A stretch of DNA of 64,000 nucleotides from Comamonas avium (GTDB taxonomy: Bacteria; Pseudomonadota; Gammaproteobacteria; Burkholderiales; Burkholderiaceae_C), in contig NZ_JACSQK010000001.1 in the NCBI RefSeq assembly GCF_014836675.1, positions 304,620 through 368,619 on the forward strand, in the 5' to 3' direction. The notes beneath the pieces were generated by a model. The model saw only the letters and a list, made by a program, of their open reading frames with translations, was not told the origin of the DNA and did no database searches. The position numbers and the translations under genes were made by a program. This document shows positions 34,766-47,100 of the stretch, piece after piece; within the stretch, counting starts at the first letter, position 1; each line of letters begins with the position of its first letter.

Positions 34766-35665
34766 ATGGACTGGGATCACTTGCGTTTTTTTGCGGCTCT
34801 GGCTCAAACAGGTACTCTGGCGGGTGCTGCGCGTGCTCTGGAGGTTGAGCACACCACGGTAGCGCGCCGCATTCAGGCGCTGGAGCAGCAACTGGGCCAT
34901 CCACTGTTTGTGCGAGAAGCCTCGGGGCACAAACTCAGTGAGGCTGGGCGCCAGCTATTGCCTGTGGCCCAAAGCATGGAAAAAGCCGTGCGTGGCATTG
35001 AGTATCAGACGCAGCAGACCGCCTCGCAGCCAACCTCGGTGTCTGGATTGGTGCGTGTAGGAGTGACGGAGGGCTTTGGCGTTCAGCTTCTGGCCGCTCC
35101 CTTGGCGCTGATGGCCCAGCAATATCCGAAACTGTCTGTCGATCTACTGGCTTTGCCACGTTTAATGCAGTTATCACGACGTGAAGCCGATATCGTAATT
35201 TCACTCGAACGGCCCAAACGTGGCACGGTGGTGGTCAGCAAGCTGGCCGACTATCACCTCTACTTGTATGGCGAGCGGCAATATCTGGCGCGCAAACCAC
35301 TGGTACGCACCAGCGAAGATTTGCGTCACCACCAGTTCATTCATTACGTGGACGACATGCTTTTTTCTAAAGAACTGCAATTGCTGGCGCAGCTGTATAA
35401 GCCCACGCAGTTTGTTTTTCGCAGTACCAGTATTGCCGCACAGTACGAGGCAGTACGCGCAGGTGCTGGTTTGGCAGTGCTGCCCGCGTTCATGGCTGAC
35501 CGTGATCCTTTGCTGCAGCGGGTGTTGCCAGAAGCAGCAAAATTTGAACGCACGTTTTGGATGTCTATGCCGCAAGAGGCCAAGGGTGTGGTGCGTATTC
35601 AGACGGTGTGGCGCATGCTCAAGCAGCTGGCACTGGAGCGCCTTGCGCAGTTAAGGCCGATTTGA
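34766..35665 (+). CDS. LysR-family transcriptional regulator, probable regulator of mmsA
   Basis: This 299-aa LysR protein has an N-terminal helix-turn-helix (FFAALAQTGTLAGAARALEV, then HTTVARRIQALEQQLGHPLF) and a C-terminal effector domain (GLVRVGVTEGFGVQLLAAPL to GAGLAVLPAFMAD). It is divergent from mmsA. A short inverted repeat GCGT-TT-ACGC (34718-34727) stands in the gap and could be its site. Control of valine catabolism is inferred from position only. Pseudomonas MmsR is an AraC-type protein, so this would be a different regulator. Confidence 0.88.
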   Translation: MDWDHLRFFAALAQTGTLAGAARALEVEHTTVARRIQALEQQLGHPLFVREASGHKLSEAGRQLLPVAQSMEKAVRGIEYQTQQTASQPTSVSGLVRVGVTEGFGVQLLAAPLALMAQQYPKLSVDLLALPRLMQLSRREADIVISLERPKRGTVVVSKLADYHLYLYGERQYLARKPLVRTSEDLRHHQFIHYVDDMLFSKELQLLAQLYKPTQFVFRSTSIAAQYEAVRAGAGLAVLPAFMADRDPLLQRVLPEAAKFERTFWMSMPQEAKGVVRIQTVWRMLKQLALERLAQLRPI

Positions 35666-35803
35666 CCCGGGTTTAGTTCTTTCATTAAACGACTGAGATT
35701 GTTGTAGCACGTGCTGTAGCAGGGTTATGCTTGAACGCTGGTTAATCTTTGTTAGCAATCGCTGGCAAGCCTCACCGTCTTTCTTCTTTTTTGTGCTTTG
35801 CTA

Positions 35804-38800
35804 ATGAAATCACGCTCCAAACTCCAACAGCGGCTGCAAATGTGGTGGCCTACCGTTGCTGTGCTGGCTTTTGGCTGCGCGTTGAGCGTAGGTCTATGGC
35901 AGAGCCTTGAAGAGCGGCAAGCGCACACCGTGCAGCTGCGACTGGATCAGCAAGCTGAGATGTTCAGCGCTTCAGTGGCGCAAAGGTTCTATGCCTATGG
36001 CGACATCGTCCATGGGATGAAGTCTGTTCTGGAGATGAGCACAGTGCCTGCCCATGAGGTGTTTGCAGCCTCCAAGCTCACGCAGGACGCTGCTTTTCGT
36101 TACCCGGGTCTAGAGGCATTGAGCCTGATAAGGCGAATGGATGCGGCCCCCTATGCAGAACATAGGGAGCGCTTGCTGCGGGATATATCCGCGCAGCAGC
36201 GCGTTGATGAAAGTCAAATGCCTTCGCTGCCTTTGGTGCAGCCCGATTACTACATCGTGGACGATGTATGGCCTCTGGGCGCGCGGCGTGCTTTGCGGGG
36301 CATGGATGCTGAACGTTACCCGCCAATCAAAGCGTTGATTGCAAGTGTGCAGCACGTGTCCGGGCCTGTCATGAGTGCGCCGTTGGTACTGTCGCCAACG
36401 AACAATGCAACCACAGGGGTTCTGATCAGTGTGCCCTTGCGTACGGCTGGACAGGGAGGCGAGCTGGGTGCCCTGACGGGTGTCTTGAATCTCAGTGTGA
36501 ATTTGGAGCGCATGATGGAGCGCTTTCTCGCACGAGGCATGCTTCCGCATACGGTGGTGTCCATTGAGGATGTAGGCGTTGTACCTGAGGGAATTCCTAC
36601 CACGCAAGCAGACCAGGTGGTCTATGTCTCAGAGGGATGGGCTGATGTACCAGCTTCTGCGCCAAGGGCCAAAAAAGCGATTGTGATCTGGGGACGCATG
36701 TGGTCTCTGGAGTTTGCCTCCAATGGCTCGGTTCTGTCGGATGTAGAGCGCTCGTTCCCGGTGATTATTGCCAGCAGTACTTTGGGTGCCACATTGCTCC
36801 TGGCGGCCGTTGTGCTGCTGCTTTCGCTGCAGCGAATGCGTGCGCAAATTCAGGCAGAGGCCAAACACAATTTATTGAGCGAGCGTACGGACAGGCTCAA
36901 AGCCTTGTTCAACCAAACTGCGGTGGGTGTGGCTGAGATAGAGCCAGCTAGCGGCCGCTATCTCAGCGTCAACGCGCGTTTCGCAGATGTCGTAGGGTTT
37001 GGCTTGGAAGCGCTTGAATCAATGACGATTTATGAGCGTATTCACCCGGACGACCGTGCTGAGTGCGAGAGGCTGGAGCGACAGCTGACCAGTGGCCGGC
37101 TTCCGCACTTTGTGAGCACACAGCGGATGCTGCGTGCAGACGGCGGGGTTATTTGGACCGAAGTCTGGGTTTCTCCACTGTTGAATGCGGGCGGCAGGGC
37201 TGTTGGCCGCCATATTGTCTTGCTGATGGATGTGACCGAGCGCCGTTTGCTGCAAGAGCAATTGCAGGCGCGTGAAGCTTATTCCAGCGAAATGCTGCGT
37301 TATATGCCGGTGGGTCTGGTGGTCGTCGGACCTGTAGGCAATATCGAGTTTGTGAACCACCAGTTTGAGGTCATGACGGGCTGGGAACAAAGCGATGTGC
37401 AGGATGAATCTGCTTTGTGGCGGCATTTGTGTGTTGATGCGCAGCAGCATGCAACGCTGTTGCAGCGTTTGAATATGGGCCGCTGTGAAGTGGTTCCAAC
37501 AGGTGTGAACATGCCAGCCATGGAATACCTGTTGCGCAGCAAGAGTGGGCAAGAGCTGACGATGGAAGTCTCTGGCCGTTTCTTGGGTGGGCGCATCCTC
37601 TTGAGCTTTGTTGATGTGACGCAGCGCAAGGCAGCCGAGGCCGAGATTCGCTGGCTGGGCTTTTACGACAACTTGACGCAGTTGCCCAACCGTCGCCTGC
37701 TGCTGGACCGTTTGAGCGAGGCCCTGACACGCAGCCAGCGTGGCCATGCGGGGCGTGGTGCATTGCTGCTCTTGGATATTGATAACTTCAAGTCGCTCAA
37801 CGAAACCCTGGGACACCAGCACGGTGACGCATTGCTGCGTCTGGTGGCAACGCGGTTAAGCAACTGTATTGCAGGGCGGCACACTCTGGCGCGGCAAGGG
37901 GGCGATGAGTTTGCGGTGGTTCTGGAAGATTTGCCAACTGACGCTTTGGAGGCGGGGCGTTACACCGAGCAAATGGGGCGCTCTATATTGGAGGCCTTGA
38001 GAACGCCTTTCTATTTAGGCAACCAGGATTTCCACGTCACCGTCAGCATGGGCGCTGTCATGTTTTGTGGTGCAGGCGATTCGGTGGAGGAGTTGCTCAA
38101 GCGGGCGGATCTGGCCCTGTATCAGGCCAAGAGCGCCGGACGCGATACTTTGCAGTTTTTTGATCCCAGCATGCAAAAAGCGGTCAGTGCGCGTGTTGAG
38201 ATGGAAAAGGACATGCGCCTGGCTTTGGAGCGCCATGAGTTTGATCTGTTCTTTCAACCTCAGGTTCAGAGGGACAAGGTCATTGGCGCGGAAGCCTTGC
38301 TGCGCTGGAAGCATCCCACCAAGGGATTCATTCCACCAGGGGTATTTGTTCCAACGGCAGAAGAGTCCGGCCTGATTTTGCCTTTGGGCGAATGGGTGCT
38401 GTACGCTGCATGCCGGCAGTTGGCGCATTGGGCGCAAAACCCGGCGTTGGCCGAGTTGACCATGTCGGTGAATGTCAGTCCACGCCAGTTCTATCAGCCC
38501 AATTTTGTTGAGCAAGTGCAGCAAGCTTTGCAAGTTACAGGCGCCAAGCCGGGCTTGCTGGAGCTGGAGCTCACGGAGGGCATGCTGCTGACCGATGTGG
38601 AAGACACGATTCAGAAGATGGTGCAGCTCAAGGCCATCGGCGTCATGTTCTCGCTGGATGATTTCGGCACGGGCTACTCGTCGCTGAGTTACCTCAAGCG
38701 TTTGCCGTTGGACAAACTCAAAATCGACCAAAGCTTTGTGCGTGAAGTAGTCACAAGCACCAATGATGCGGCGATTGCACGCTCCATTATTGCCTTGGGT

Positions 38801-38986
38801 AACAGTCTGGGGCTGCAGGTGATTGCTGAAGGTGTGGAGACTGAAGCGCAACGGGTATTTCTGGCCAAAAATGGCTGCAGCTACTGGCAGGGCTTTTACT
38901 TCAGTCGTCCGCAACCAGCAGCTGAGTTTGAGGCGTGGGCCCATGCGTATGGTGCCGAGGGTAAGGCGCTGAGCGAAGCAGGTTGA
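35804..38986 (+). CDS. CHASE-PAS-PAS-GGDEF-EAL cyclic-di-GMP signalling protein
   Basis: This 1060-aa membrane protein has TM1 VAVLAFGCALSVGLWQS (about residues 18-34) and a periplasmic CHASE sensor (FRYPGLEALSLIRRMDAAPY). TM2 is VIIASSTLGATLLLAAVVLLL near residue 325, followed by two PAS domains, a GGDEF domain with intact GGDEF (ARQGGDEFAVVLEDL) and an EAL domain. The EAL domain keeps its residues: GAEALLRWKHP, ELELTEGMLL, LDDFGTGYSSLSYLKRLPLD and AEGVETEAQ. Both synthesis and breakdown of c-di-GMP are possible, with the EAL part apparently complete. I see no RxxD inhibitory site before GGDEF. The start is uncertain: the ribosome site before the ATG at 35804 is weak, and a TTG at 35798 is in frame. 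Confidence 0.92.
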   Translation: MKSRSKLQQRLQMWWPTVAVLAFGCALSVGLWQSLEERQAHTVQLRLDQQAEMFSASVAQRFYAYGDIVHGMKSVLEMSTVPAHEVFAASKLTQDAAFRYPGLEALSLIRRMDAAPYAEHRERLLRDISAQQRVDESQMPSLPLVQPDYYIVDDVWPLGARRALRGMDAERYPPIKALIASVQHVSGPVMSAPLVLSPTNNATTGVLISVPLRTAGQGGELGALTGVLNLSVNLERMMERFLARGMLPHTVVSIEDVGVVPEGIPTTQADQVVYVSEGWADVPASAPRAKKAIVIWGRMWSLEFASNGSVLSDVERSFPVIIASSTLGATLLLAAVVLLLSLQRMRAQIQAEAKHNLLSERTDRLKALFNQTAVGVAEIEPASGRYLSVNARFADVVGFGLEALESMTIYERIHPDDRAECERLERQLTSGRLPHFVSTQRMLRADGGVIWTEVWVSPLLNAGGRAVGRHIVLLMDVTERRLLQEQLQAREAYSSEMLRYMPVGLVVVGPVGNIEFVNHQFEVMTGWEQSDVQDESALWRHLCVDAQQHATLLQRLNMGRCEVVPTGVNMPAMEYLLRSKSGQELTMEVSGRFLGGRILLSFVDVTQRKAAEAEIRWLGFYDNLTQLPNRRLLLDRLSEALTRSQRGHAGRGALLLLDIDNFKSLNETLGHQHGDALLRLVATRLSNCIAGRHTLARQGGDEFAVVLEDLPTDALEAGRYTEQMGRSILEALRTPFYLGNQDFHVTVSMGAVMFCGAGDSVEELLKRADLALYQAKSAGRDTLQFFDPSMQKAVSARVEMEKDMRLALERHEFDLFFQPQVQRDKVIGAEALLRWKHPTKGFIPPGVFVPTAEESGLILPLGEWVLYAACRQLAHWAQNPALAELTMSVNVSPRQFYQPNFVEQVQQALQVTGAKPGLLELELTEGMLLTDVEDTIQKMVQLKAIGVMFSLDDFGTGYSSLSYLKRLPLDKLKIDQSFVREVVTSTNDAAIARSIIALGNSLGLQVIAEGVETEAQRVFLAKNGCSYWQGFYFSRPQPAAEFEAWAHAYGAEGKALSEAG

Positions 38987-39072
38987 AACTCAGTCTGTAC
39001 TGAATGGTGTAGCACTCAGGCTGTAGTCTGCGTCAGATCTGCAGCGTGTGCTTTGTTTCTACTCCTGAATGT

Positions 39073-39112
39073 AGAGCTGCAAGCGCTTATTGTGTAAGCG
39101 TAAAAGCCTATT
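39073..39112. repeat. Dispersed repeat, degenerate copy upstream of smc
   Basis: CAAGCGCTTATTGTGTAAGC is a CGCTTA/TAAGCG hairpin core of the family, followed by AAAAGCCTATTTTTG. It lies in the gap between the c-di-GMP protein gene and smc. Confidence 0.45.
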
Positions 39113-39220
39113 TTTGTTACAAACTCGCTGCTATCGCGTTCTCAGTATCTGTAACCGGGGGCGTTATCATCCCTGTTCATCTTCCCCCGTTGCATCGTCT
39201 GCTGCTGATTTCAAACCTCT

Positions 39221-42200
39221 GTGCGCCTTAACTCCATCAAGCTTTCTGGCTTTAAGTCTTTTGCCGAACCCACCAATTTTCTGCTGCCCGGCCAGCTGGT
39301 TGGCGTGGTGGGGCCCAATGGCTGTGGCAAGTCCAACATCATGGACGCCGTACGCTGGGTGCTGGGTGAAAGCAAGGCCAGTGAGCTGCGCGGCGAGAGC
39401 ATGCAGGACGTTATCTTCAATGGGACCACGCACCGTAAACCCGCCAGCCGCTCCAGTGTAGAGCTGGTGTTTGATAACAGCGATCACCGAGCTGGTGGTC
39501 AGTGGGGGCAGTTCACCGAGATCGCCGTCAAGCGCGTGCTCACGCGTGACGGCAACAGCTCTTACTTCATCAACAACCAGCCAGTGCGCCGACGTGACGT
39601 GCAGGATGTGTTTTTGGGTACGGGTTTGGGACCGCGTGCCTACGCCATCATTGGTCAAGGCACGATCAGTCGCATTATCGAATCGCGCCCTGAAGAGTTG
39701 CGCCTTTTTCTGGAAGAGGCTGCCGGTGTTTCCAAATACAAGGAGCGCCGTCGCGAAACTGAGAACCGGCTCTCTGATACGCGTGAGAACCTGACACGTG
39801 TAGAAGACATCTTGCGCGAGTTGAATGCCAACCTCGACAAGCTGGAAAAACAGGCCGTGGTTGCTGCCCAGTACAACGCACTGCAAGGCAGCGTCACCCT
39901 CAAGCAGCACCAGTTGTGGTTCTTGAAAAAGCAAGATGCGGAAGGCGATCTGTCAAGAATTCGCCAAGAAGGCATGCAAGCCGTCAATGACCTGGAAAGC
40001 CGGATGGCAGAAATCCGCCATATCGAGGCTGATCTGGAAGCCATTCGCCAGGCGCACTACGAAGCGGGTGACAAAGTCAACCAAGCACAAGGCCGCCTGT
40101 ACGAAGCAACTGCTGAAGTCGGTAAGTTGGAGGCGGAAATCCGCTATGTGGTGGAAGGTCGCCAGCGCGTTGAGCAGCGCATGCAGCAACTGGCCGAGCA
40201 AATTACCCAGTGGGCGCAGCGCAAGGACGATGCAGACATGGAGCTGGAGAGCCTGGCCTCCAGCGGCATGGATGCCGAAGAGCAGGCTGAAATGCTGGCA
40301 GCGCAACTGGAGGAGCAAAGCCTGCGTTTGCCTGACCTGGAAGACGCATTGCGCGTCACCCAGAACAAGGCCAATACCCAGCGCCAGCAAGTGGTGCAGG
40401 TGCAGCAGCAAATTCAGGTACTGGCTGCCGAGCAGCGCAGCATCAACGAACAAAATCGTCAGCATGAAAGCCGCTTGGAGCGACTGCGTAACGATCGCAA
40501 TGCTTTGGCAACCCCCGACGAGGCACGGTTGCAGCAAATTACGGAGCAGTACTCCGATGCCGCTGAGATGGCAGAGATGGCGGAAGCGGCCTTGGTGGAG
40601 CTGCAAGACAGCGTTCCACAGCTTGATGATGGGCGCCGTAGTCGCCAACACACACTGAATGCAGAAACAGCCAAGCAAGCAGAGCTGGCCGCGCGCATGG
40701 AAGCGCTTAAGGCGCTGCAGGAAAAGGTCAAAACCGACGGCAAGCTTCAGCCCTGGCTGGCCAAGCACGGCCTAGATGGCTTGCAGGGTCTGTGGACACG
40801 GATTGCTGTGGAAAGTGGTTGGGAAAATGCGCTGGAAGCCGCCTTGCGCGAGCGTATGGGCGCGCTGGAAGTGAGCCGCTTGGACATGGTGCGGGGGTTT
40901 TTGGGCGCATCGGCCAAAGATGCTCCTCCCGCTCGCTTGGCCTTCTATTGCAAACCCGATGCCAGTATCAACCTGAGTGGAAATGGCTTGCCGCTGATGG
41001 CGGAGTTGTTGCGTGTCAGCGATGCCAGCCTGAAGGCGTTGCTGACCGAGTGGCTCACTGGCTGCTACACCGCCCAGAGTTTGGATGAAGCGCTGAACCA
41101 CCGTGCCCAGCTTAAAGCCGGTGACACCATTTATGTACCGACAGGCCATGCGGTCACCGCGTACAGCGTGAGCTTTTATGCCCAGGATTCTGAACAATCA
41201 GGCTTGCTGGCGCGAGCGCAGGAAATTGAACATCTGGAAAAAGAGCTGCGGGCACAGGCGCTGATCAGCGAGGAAGCGCGCAGCGCCTTGGTGAAGGCTG
41301 AGGCTGCCTATGCCGATGCCTCGCAGCGTTTGGTCAGTGCGCGCCGTGAAGCAACGGAGGCCAAGCAATCTGCCCACGAATTGCAGGTAGACATGCTGCG
41401 CCTGACACAGCAAGCAGAGCAAGCACGTGCACGCACCGCGCAGATTGAGGCCGACGTGGCCGAAGTGCAAGCTGCACTGGATGATTTACAAGAGCGCGCG
41501 GTGGCTGCAGAAGCGCGGTTTGAAGAGCTGGATATGCAGCTGGCCGACAGCCAGGAGCTGCACGCCCAGCTGGATGACAAAGTTATTGAGTCTGAGCGCA
41601 AGCTGGCAGAAAGCCGCGAACAGCTTCGCACTTTGGAGCGCCGTGCGCAAGAGGCAACCTTCAGCCAGCGCAGCATGCAAGCGCGGCAAGGAGAGTTGCA
41701 GCGCACGCTGGAAACCGCTGAGCAGCAAACCAAGTCACTGCTCGAAGAGCGCGAACGAGCCCAGGTGGAGCAAGGGCGTTTGAACGACGCCGCCGCCCAA
41801 GGCGGTCTGCAGGATGCGTTGAACCTCAAGATGGAGCGTGAGCAGGCCGTGTCTGCTGCGCGCAGTGAATATGAAGACCTGACCAACAAGCTGCGTGCCA
41901 GTGATGAGCGCCGCGTCCAGATTGAACGGGCTTTGGAGCCCATGCGATCGCGTATTACGGAGTTTCAGCTCAAAGAGCAGGCCGCTTCGCTGGGCAGTGC
42001 GCAGTATGAGCAGCAGTTGGCGGAAGCGGGGGCTGATCTGGCCGCTGTGGCGCAATCCATTTTGGAAGGCAACGTCAAGCTGCATGGATTGCAAAGCGAA
42101 ATTGATCGTTTGCAACGCGACATTGTGGCGCTGGGCGCGGTGAACTTGGCGGCTCTGGAAGAGCTGCAATTGGCCAAGGAGCGCAAGACCTTTCTGGATG

Positions 42201-42745
42201 CCCAGATGGCTGATTTGACGGAAGCCATGAGCACGCTGGAAAACGCGATCAAGAAGATTGACAACGAAACGCGCGAGTTGCTCTCGGGGACCTTCAACAC
42301 CGTCAATGAGCACTTTGGCCGCATGTTCCCTGAGCTGTTTGGTGGAGGGCAGGCCAAACTGGTGATTACCGGTGACGAAATTCTGGATTCTGGTGTCCAG
42401 GTGATTGCGCAGCCCCCGGGCAAAAAGAACCAGACCATTCATTTGCTCTCGGGTGGCGAAAAGGCGTTGACCGCAATTGCGCTGGTGTTTGCCATCTTCC
42501 AGTTGAATCCAGCGCCTTTTTGTCTGCTCGATGAGGTGGATGCCCCCTTGGACGATGCGAATACAGAGCGCTATGCCAAACTTGTGGCCAGCATGAGCAA
42601 GGGAACCCAGTTCCTGTTCATCAGTCACAACAAAATTGCCATGGAAATGGCGCAACAATTGATTGGCGTGACGATGCAAGAGCAAGGTGTCTCGCGCATC
42701 GTGGCCGTGGATATGGAATCTGCCCTGTCCATGGCCCACGCCTGA
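39221..42745 (+). CDS. smc: Chromosome segregation ATPase SMC
   Basis: This 1174-aa protein has the full SMC layout: Walker A GVVGPNGCGKSNIMDAVRWV near residue 28, two long coiled coils separated by a hinge around residues 510-640, then signature HLLSGGEKALTAIALVFAIF and Walker B PFCLLDEVDAPLDDANTERY. It organises and segregates the chromosome as a dimer with ScpA/ScpB, which are not in the window. The start is GTG at 39221 (MRLNSIKLSGFKSF), the normal SMC N-terminus. It heads the tight series smc-zipA-ligA-patatin on one strand. Confidence 0.96.
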   Translation: MRLNSIKLSGFKSFAEPTNFLLPGQLVGVVGPNGCGKSNIMDAVRWVLGESKASELRGESMQDVIFNGTTHRKPASRSSVELVFDNSDHRAGGQWGQFTEIAVKRVLTRDGNSSYFINNQPVRRRDVQDVFLGTGLGPRAYAIIGQGTISRIIESRPEELRLFLEEAAGVSKYKERRRETENRLSDTRENLTRVEDILRELNANLDKLEKQAVVAAQYNALQGSVTLKQHQLWFLKKQDAEGDLSRIRQEGMQAVNDLESRMAEIRHIEADLEAIRQAHYEAGDKVNQAQGRLYEATAEVGKLEAEIRYVVEGRQRVEQRMQQLAEQITQWAQRKDDADMELESLASSGMDAEEQAEMLAAQLEEQSLRLPDLEDALRVTQNKANTQRQQVVQVQQQIQVLAAEQRSINEQNRQHESRLERLRNDRNALATPDEARLQQITEQYSDAAEMAEMAEAALVELQDSVPQLDDGRRSRQHTLNAETAKQAELAARMEALKALQEKVKTDGKLQPWLAKHGLDGLQGLWTRIAVESGWENALEAALRERMGALEVSRLDMVRGFLGASAKDAPPARLAFYCKPDASINLSGNGLPLMAELLRVSDASLKALLTEWLTGCYTAQSLDEALNHRAQLKAGDTIYVPTGHAVTAYSVSFYAQDSEQSGLLARAQEIEHLEKELRAQALISEEARSALVKAEAAYADASQRLVSARREATEAKQSAHELQVDMLRLTQQAEQARARTAQIEADVAEVQAALDDLQERAVAAEARFEELDMQLADSQELHAQLDDKVIESERKLAESREQLRTLERRAQEATFSQRSMQARQGELQRTLETAEQQTKSLLEERERAQVEQGRLNDAAAQGGLQDALNLKMEREQAVSAARSEYEDLTNKLRASDERRVQIERALEPMRSRITEFQLKEQAASLGSAQYEQQLAEAGADLAAVAQSILEGNVKLHGLQSEIDRLQRDIVALGAVNLAALEELQLAKERKTFLDAQMADLTEAMSTLENAIKKIDNETRELLSGTFNTVNEHFGRMFPELFGGGQAKLVITGDEILDSGVQVIAQPPGKKNQTIHLLSGGEKALTAIALVFAIFQLNPAPFCLLDEVDAPLDDANTERYAKLVASMSKGTQFLFISHNKIAMEMAQQLIGVTMQEQGVSRIVAVDMESALSMAHA

Positions 42746-42772
42746 GTATGGATAACGGGACAAAGCACTTTC

Positions 42773-43963
42773 ATGAGTACCCTTCAAATCAGTTTGGCCG
42801 TGGCGGGCGTGATCCTGCTGGGTCTGATCGTTGCCTACAACACATGGCTGTACCGTCGCAATGCACCCAAGCGGGCAGATGCGGATACCCGCGTCAGTGA
42901 TGGCCACTCTCGCTTTGACCCTGCGCTGGATGGCGTGGATGTGACCAATCTTCCAGAGCACGCACATGTATCAGCGGCAGATCCGCTGTTTGACAGTACC
43001 CCCGCATCTGCGGAGAGCAGCGGGCACACATGGGGCGCAGATACCGCTTTGGATGCATCGCCTGCTGCCGATGCTGCCGAGGGCATGTTGACCGCAACGC
43101 CTGAATCTGCTGCACGTGTTGCACAGCAAAATGCGGAACGCAAGCAAGCGCTAGACGGGTTGATTGATGCGATTGCTCCTATCCGTATAGAAAATGTGGT
43201 GACGGGTGATGCCGCGTTGATGGTGCAGCCCACCACGCGGCGCGCGGGTAGCAAGCAGTTTCGGATTGAAGGCTTGAATGCAGCGTCTGGCGAATGGGAA
43301 ACCGTGCGTGCCGGGCAGCGTTATTCGGCTTTTCAGGGCGGTGTGCAATTGGCCAATCGTCTGGGTGCACTCAACGAGATTGAATTTTCTGAGTTTGTGG
43401 CCAAAGTGCAGGGCTTTGGCGATGCACTGAACGCTGCAGTGGACTTGCCAGACATGCTGCATGAAGTGAGCCGCGCACGCGAGCTGGATCAGTTTGCCGG
43501 GGAACACGATGCCCAACTGAGCTTTATGCTGCGGCCCCGTCGTGCAGCCTGGAGCCCAGGCTATATCGAGCAGCATGCTGCAGCGGCGGGTTTTGTCTCT
43601 GCGGCGATGCCAGGACGTATGCAATTGCCCTCAGTAACATCGGCCCATGCGCCTCTGCTGACGTTGGTCTATGACGCACAAGCTGCGCAGGCTGACAATC
43701 TGGACCAGACTGCAGTGCACGAAGTGTGGCTGAGTTTGGATGTACCGCAAGTGCCGCGCACTGAAGAGCCATTTACGCGCTTGCGTGAAGTCGTTCAACA
43801 ACTGTGCGAAGGCATGGATGGCATGCTGTGTGATCAAAATGGCTACCAGCTGCTGCCTCAGGTGCTGGATCCGATTGCTGCGGATCTGGACAAGCTGTAC
43901 GACAAGCTCGACAGCCGTGAGCTTTCTGCAGGCTCCATGCTGGCGCGTCGTTTGTTTAACTAA
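42773..43963 (+). CDS. zipA: Cell division protein ZipA-like (FtsZ-binding)
   Basis: This 396-aa protein has one N-terminal membrane helix (LQISLAVAGVILLGLIVAYN, N-terminus outside), a proline/alanine/aspartate-rich linker to about residue 130, and a C-terminal ZipA FtsZ-binding domain (KQFRIEGLNAASGEWETVRA, then LGALNEIEFSEFVAKVQGFG). It would tether FtsZ to the membrane at the division site. The location between smc and ligA is typical; in many proteobacteria zipA precedes ligA. The low sequence conservation of ZipA leaves slight doubt. Confidence 0.85.
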   Translation: MSTLQISLAVAGVILLGLIVAYNTWLYRRNAPKRADADTRVSDGHSRFDPALDGVDVTNLPEHAHVSAADPLFDSTPASAESSGHTWGADTALDASPAADAAEGMLTATPESAARVAQQNAERKQALDGLIDAIAPIRIENVVTGDAALMVQPTTRRAGSKQFRIEGLNAASGEWETVRAGQRYSAFQGGVQLANRLGALNEIEFSEFVAKVQGFGDALNAAVDLPDMLHEVSRARELDQFAGEHDAQLSFMLRPRRAAWSPGYIEQHAAAAGFVSAAMPGRMQLPSVTSAHAPLLTLVYDAQAAQADNLDQTAVHEVWLSLDVPQVPRTEEPFTRLREVVQQLCEGMDGMLCDQNGYQLLPQVLDPIAADLDKLYDKLDSRELSAGSMLARRLFN

Positions 43964-46075
<2,112 letters not shown>

Positions 46076-47044
46076 ATGGCACTGACCCCGCGCGCACCGA
46101 AGATTGGTTTAGCGCTGGGCAGTGGTTCTGCCCGTGGCTGGGCGCACATTGGCGTGCTCAAGGCGCTGGATGATGCAGGCATCAAGCCCGATGTGGTGTG
46201 TGGCGCTTCAATTGGTGCGCTGGTTGGCGCCGCCTATGCCGCAGGGGAGATAGAGCGGTTTGCTGATTGGGCGCAGAGTCTGGGCATGCGCGATGTGTTT
46301 GGCTTTATGGATTTCAACCTCTCGGGCGGCATGCTCAAGGGGGAGAAGCTGATTGATTTTTGGCGCCGCAATTTCGCTGACTTTGACATCGAAGACTCTG
46401 CGATCCCATTCGGATCGGTGGCGACCGACCTGCATTCAGGCGCTGAGGTGTGGTTGCGCCATGGCTCGATTGCCAGGGCCGTGCGTGCCTCTATTGCCTT
46501 ACCAGGTTTGTTCACGCCTGTGGTTCGCGATGGCCGGTTGCTGGTGGACGGTGGTCTGGTCAATCCCGTGCCGTCTTCGTTGGCCCGTGCCATGGGGGCC
46601 GACATTGTGATTGCCGTGGATCTGAATGCGGATCTGGTACATCGGCACATGCGCCCTCTGGCGGTAGTCCCAGCTATTCCTGGCGGCCAGCTGCCCGAAG
46701 TGGTGGAGGCGCAAAGTGCCGCATGGATCAGCCGCCTTCAGCAGGGTCTTCGAAGCTGGATGCCCGGGCAATCGCCAGCAGACTTGGCACCAGAGGAAAC
46801 GATGCAAGTGCCCTCGTTGCTGGATGTGGTTATGACCAGTGTGAACATCATGCAAATGCGGATCACGCGCAGCCGCATGGCAGGTGACCCTCCAGAGCTG
46901 GTGATTGCACCACGCCTAGCACACATGGGTTTGCTGGACTTTCACCGTGCCAAAGAAGCCATGGCTGCTGGTTATGCAGCAGCGCAGGCCGCTTTGCCCG
47001 GTTTGCAACACTTTGGCTGGAAACCGGTCGATCAGAAAAAATAG
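46076..47044 (+). CDS. Patatin-like phospholipase (RssA-type)
   Basis: This 322-aa protein has a patatin fold: oxyanion motif GLALGSGSARGWAHIGVLKA, nucleophile serine in GASIGALVGAAYAAGEI, and the catalytic Asp in DGRLLVDGGLVNPVPSSLAR (D-G-G). It probably hydrolyses lipid acyl chains; the substrate is unknown. Its ATG directly abuts the ligA stop codon (TAAATG), so translation is likely coupled. RssA of E. coli is the closest named relative by motif wording. Confidence 0.88.
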   Translation: MALTPRAPKIGLALGSGSARGWAHIGVLKALDDAGIKPDVVCGASIGALVGAAYAAGEIERFADWAQSLGMRDVFGFMDFNLSGGMLKGEKLIDFWRRNFADFDIEDSAIPFGSVATDLHSGAEVWLRHGSIARAVRASIALPGLFTPVVRDGRLLVDGGLVNPVPSSLARAMGADIVIAVDLNADLVHRHMRPLAVVPAIPGGQLPEVVEAQSAAWISRLQQGLRSWMPGQSPADLAPEETMQVPSLLDVVMTSVNIMQMRITRSRMAGDPPELVIAPRLAHMGLLDFHRAKEAMAAGYAAAQAALPGLQHFGWKPVDQKK

Positions 47045-47076
47045 CTGTTAACGCTTGTGCAATAAGCGATTACGTT
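47040..47076. repeat. Dispersed repeat copy (TAGCTGTTAACGC)
   Basis: ATAGCTGTTAACGCTTGTGC, then AATAAGCGATTACG: the CGCTT/AAGCG arms pair. It begins at the stop codon of the patatin gene (the AAATAG end of the gene is shared with it). Its 13-mer core equals those at 26034 and 48367. Confidence 0.6.
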
Positions 47077-47100
47077 GATTTTCGTTATTGCAGCGTTTGC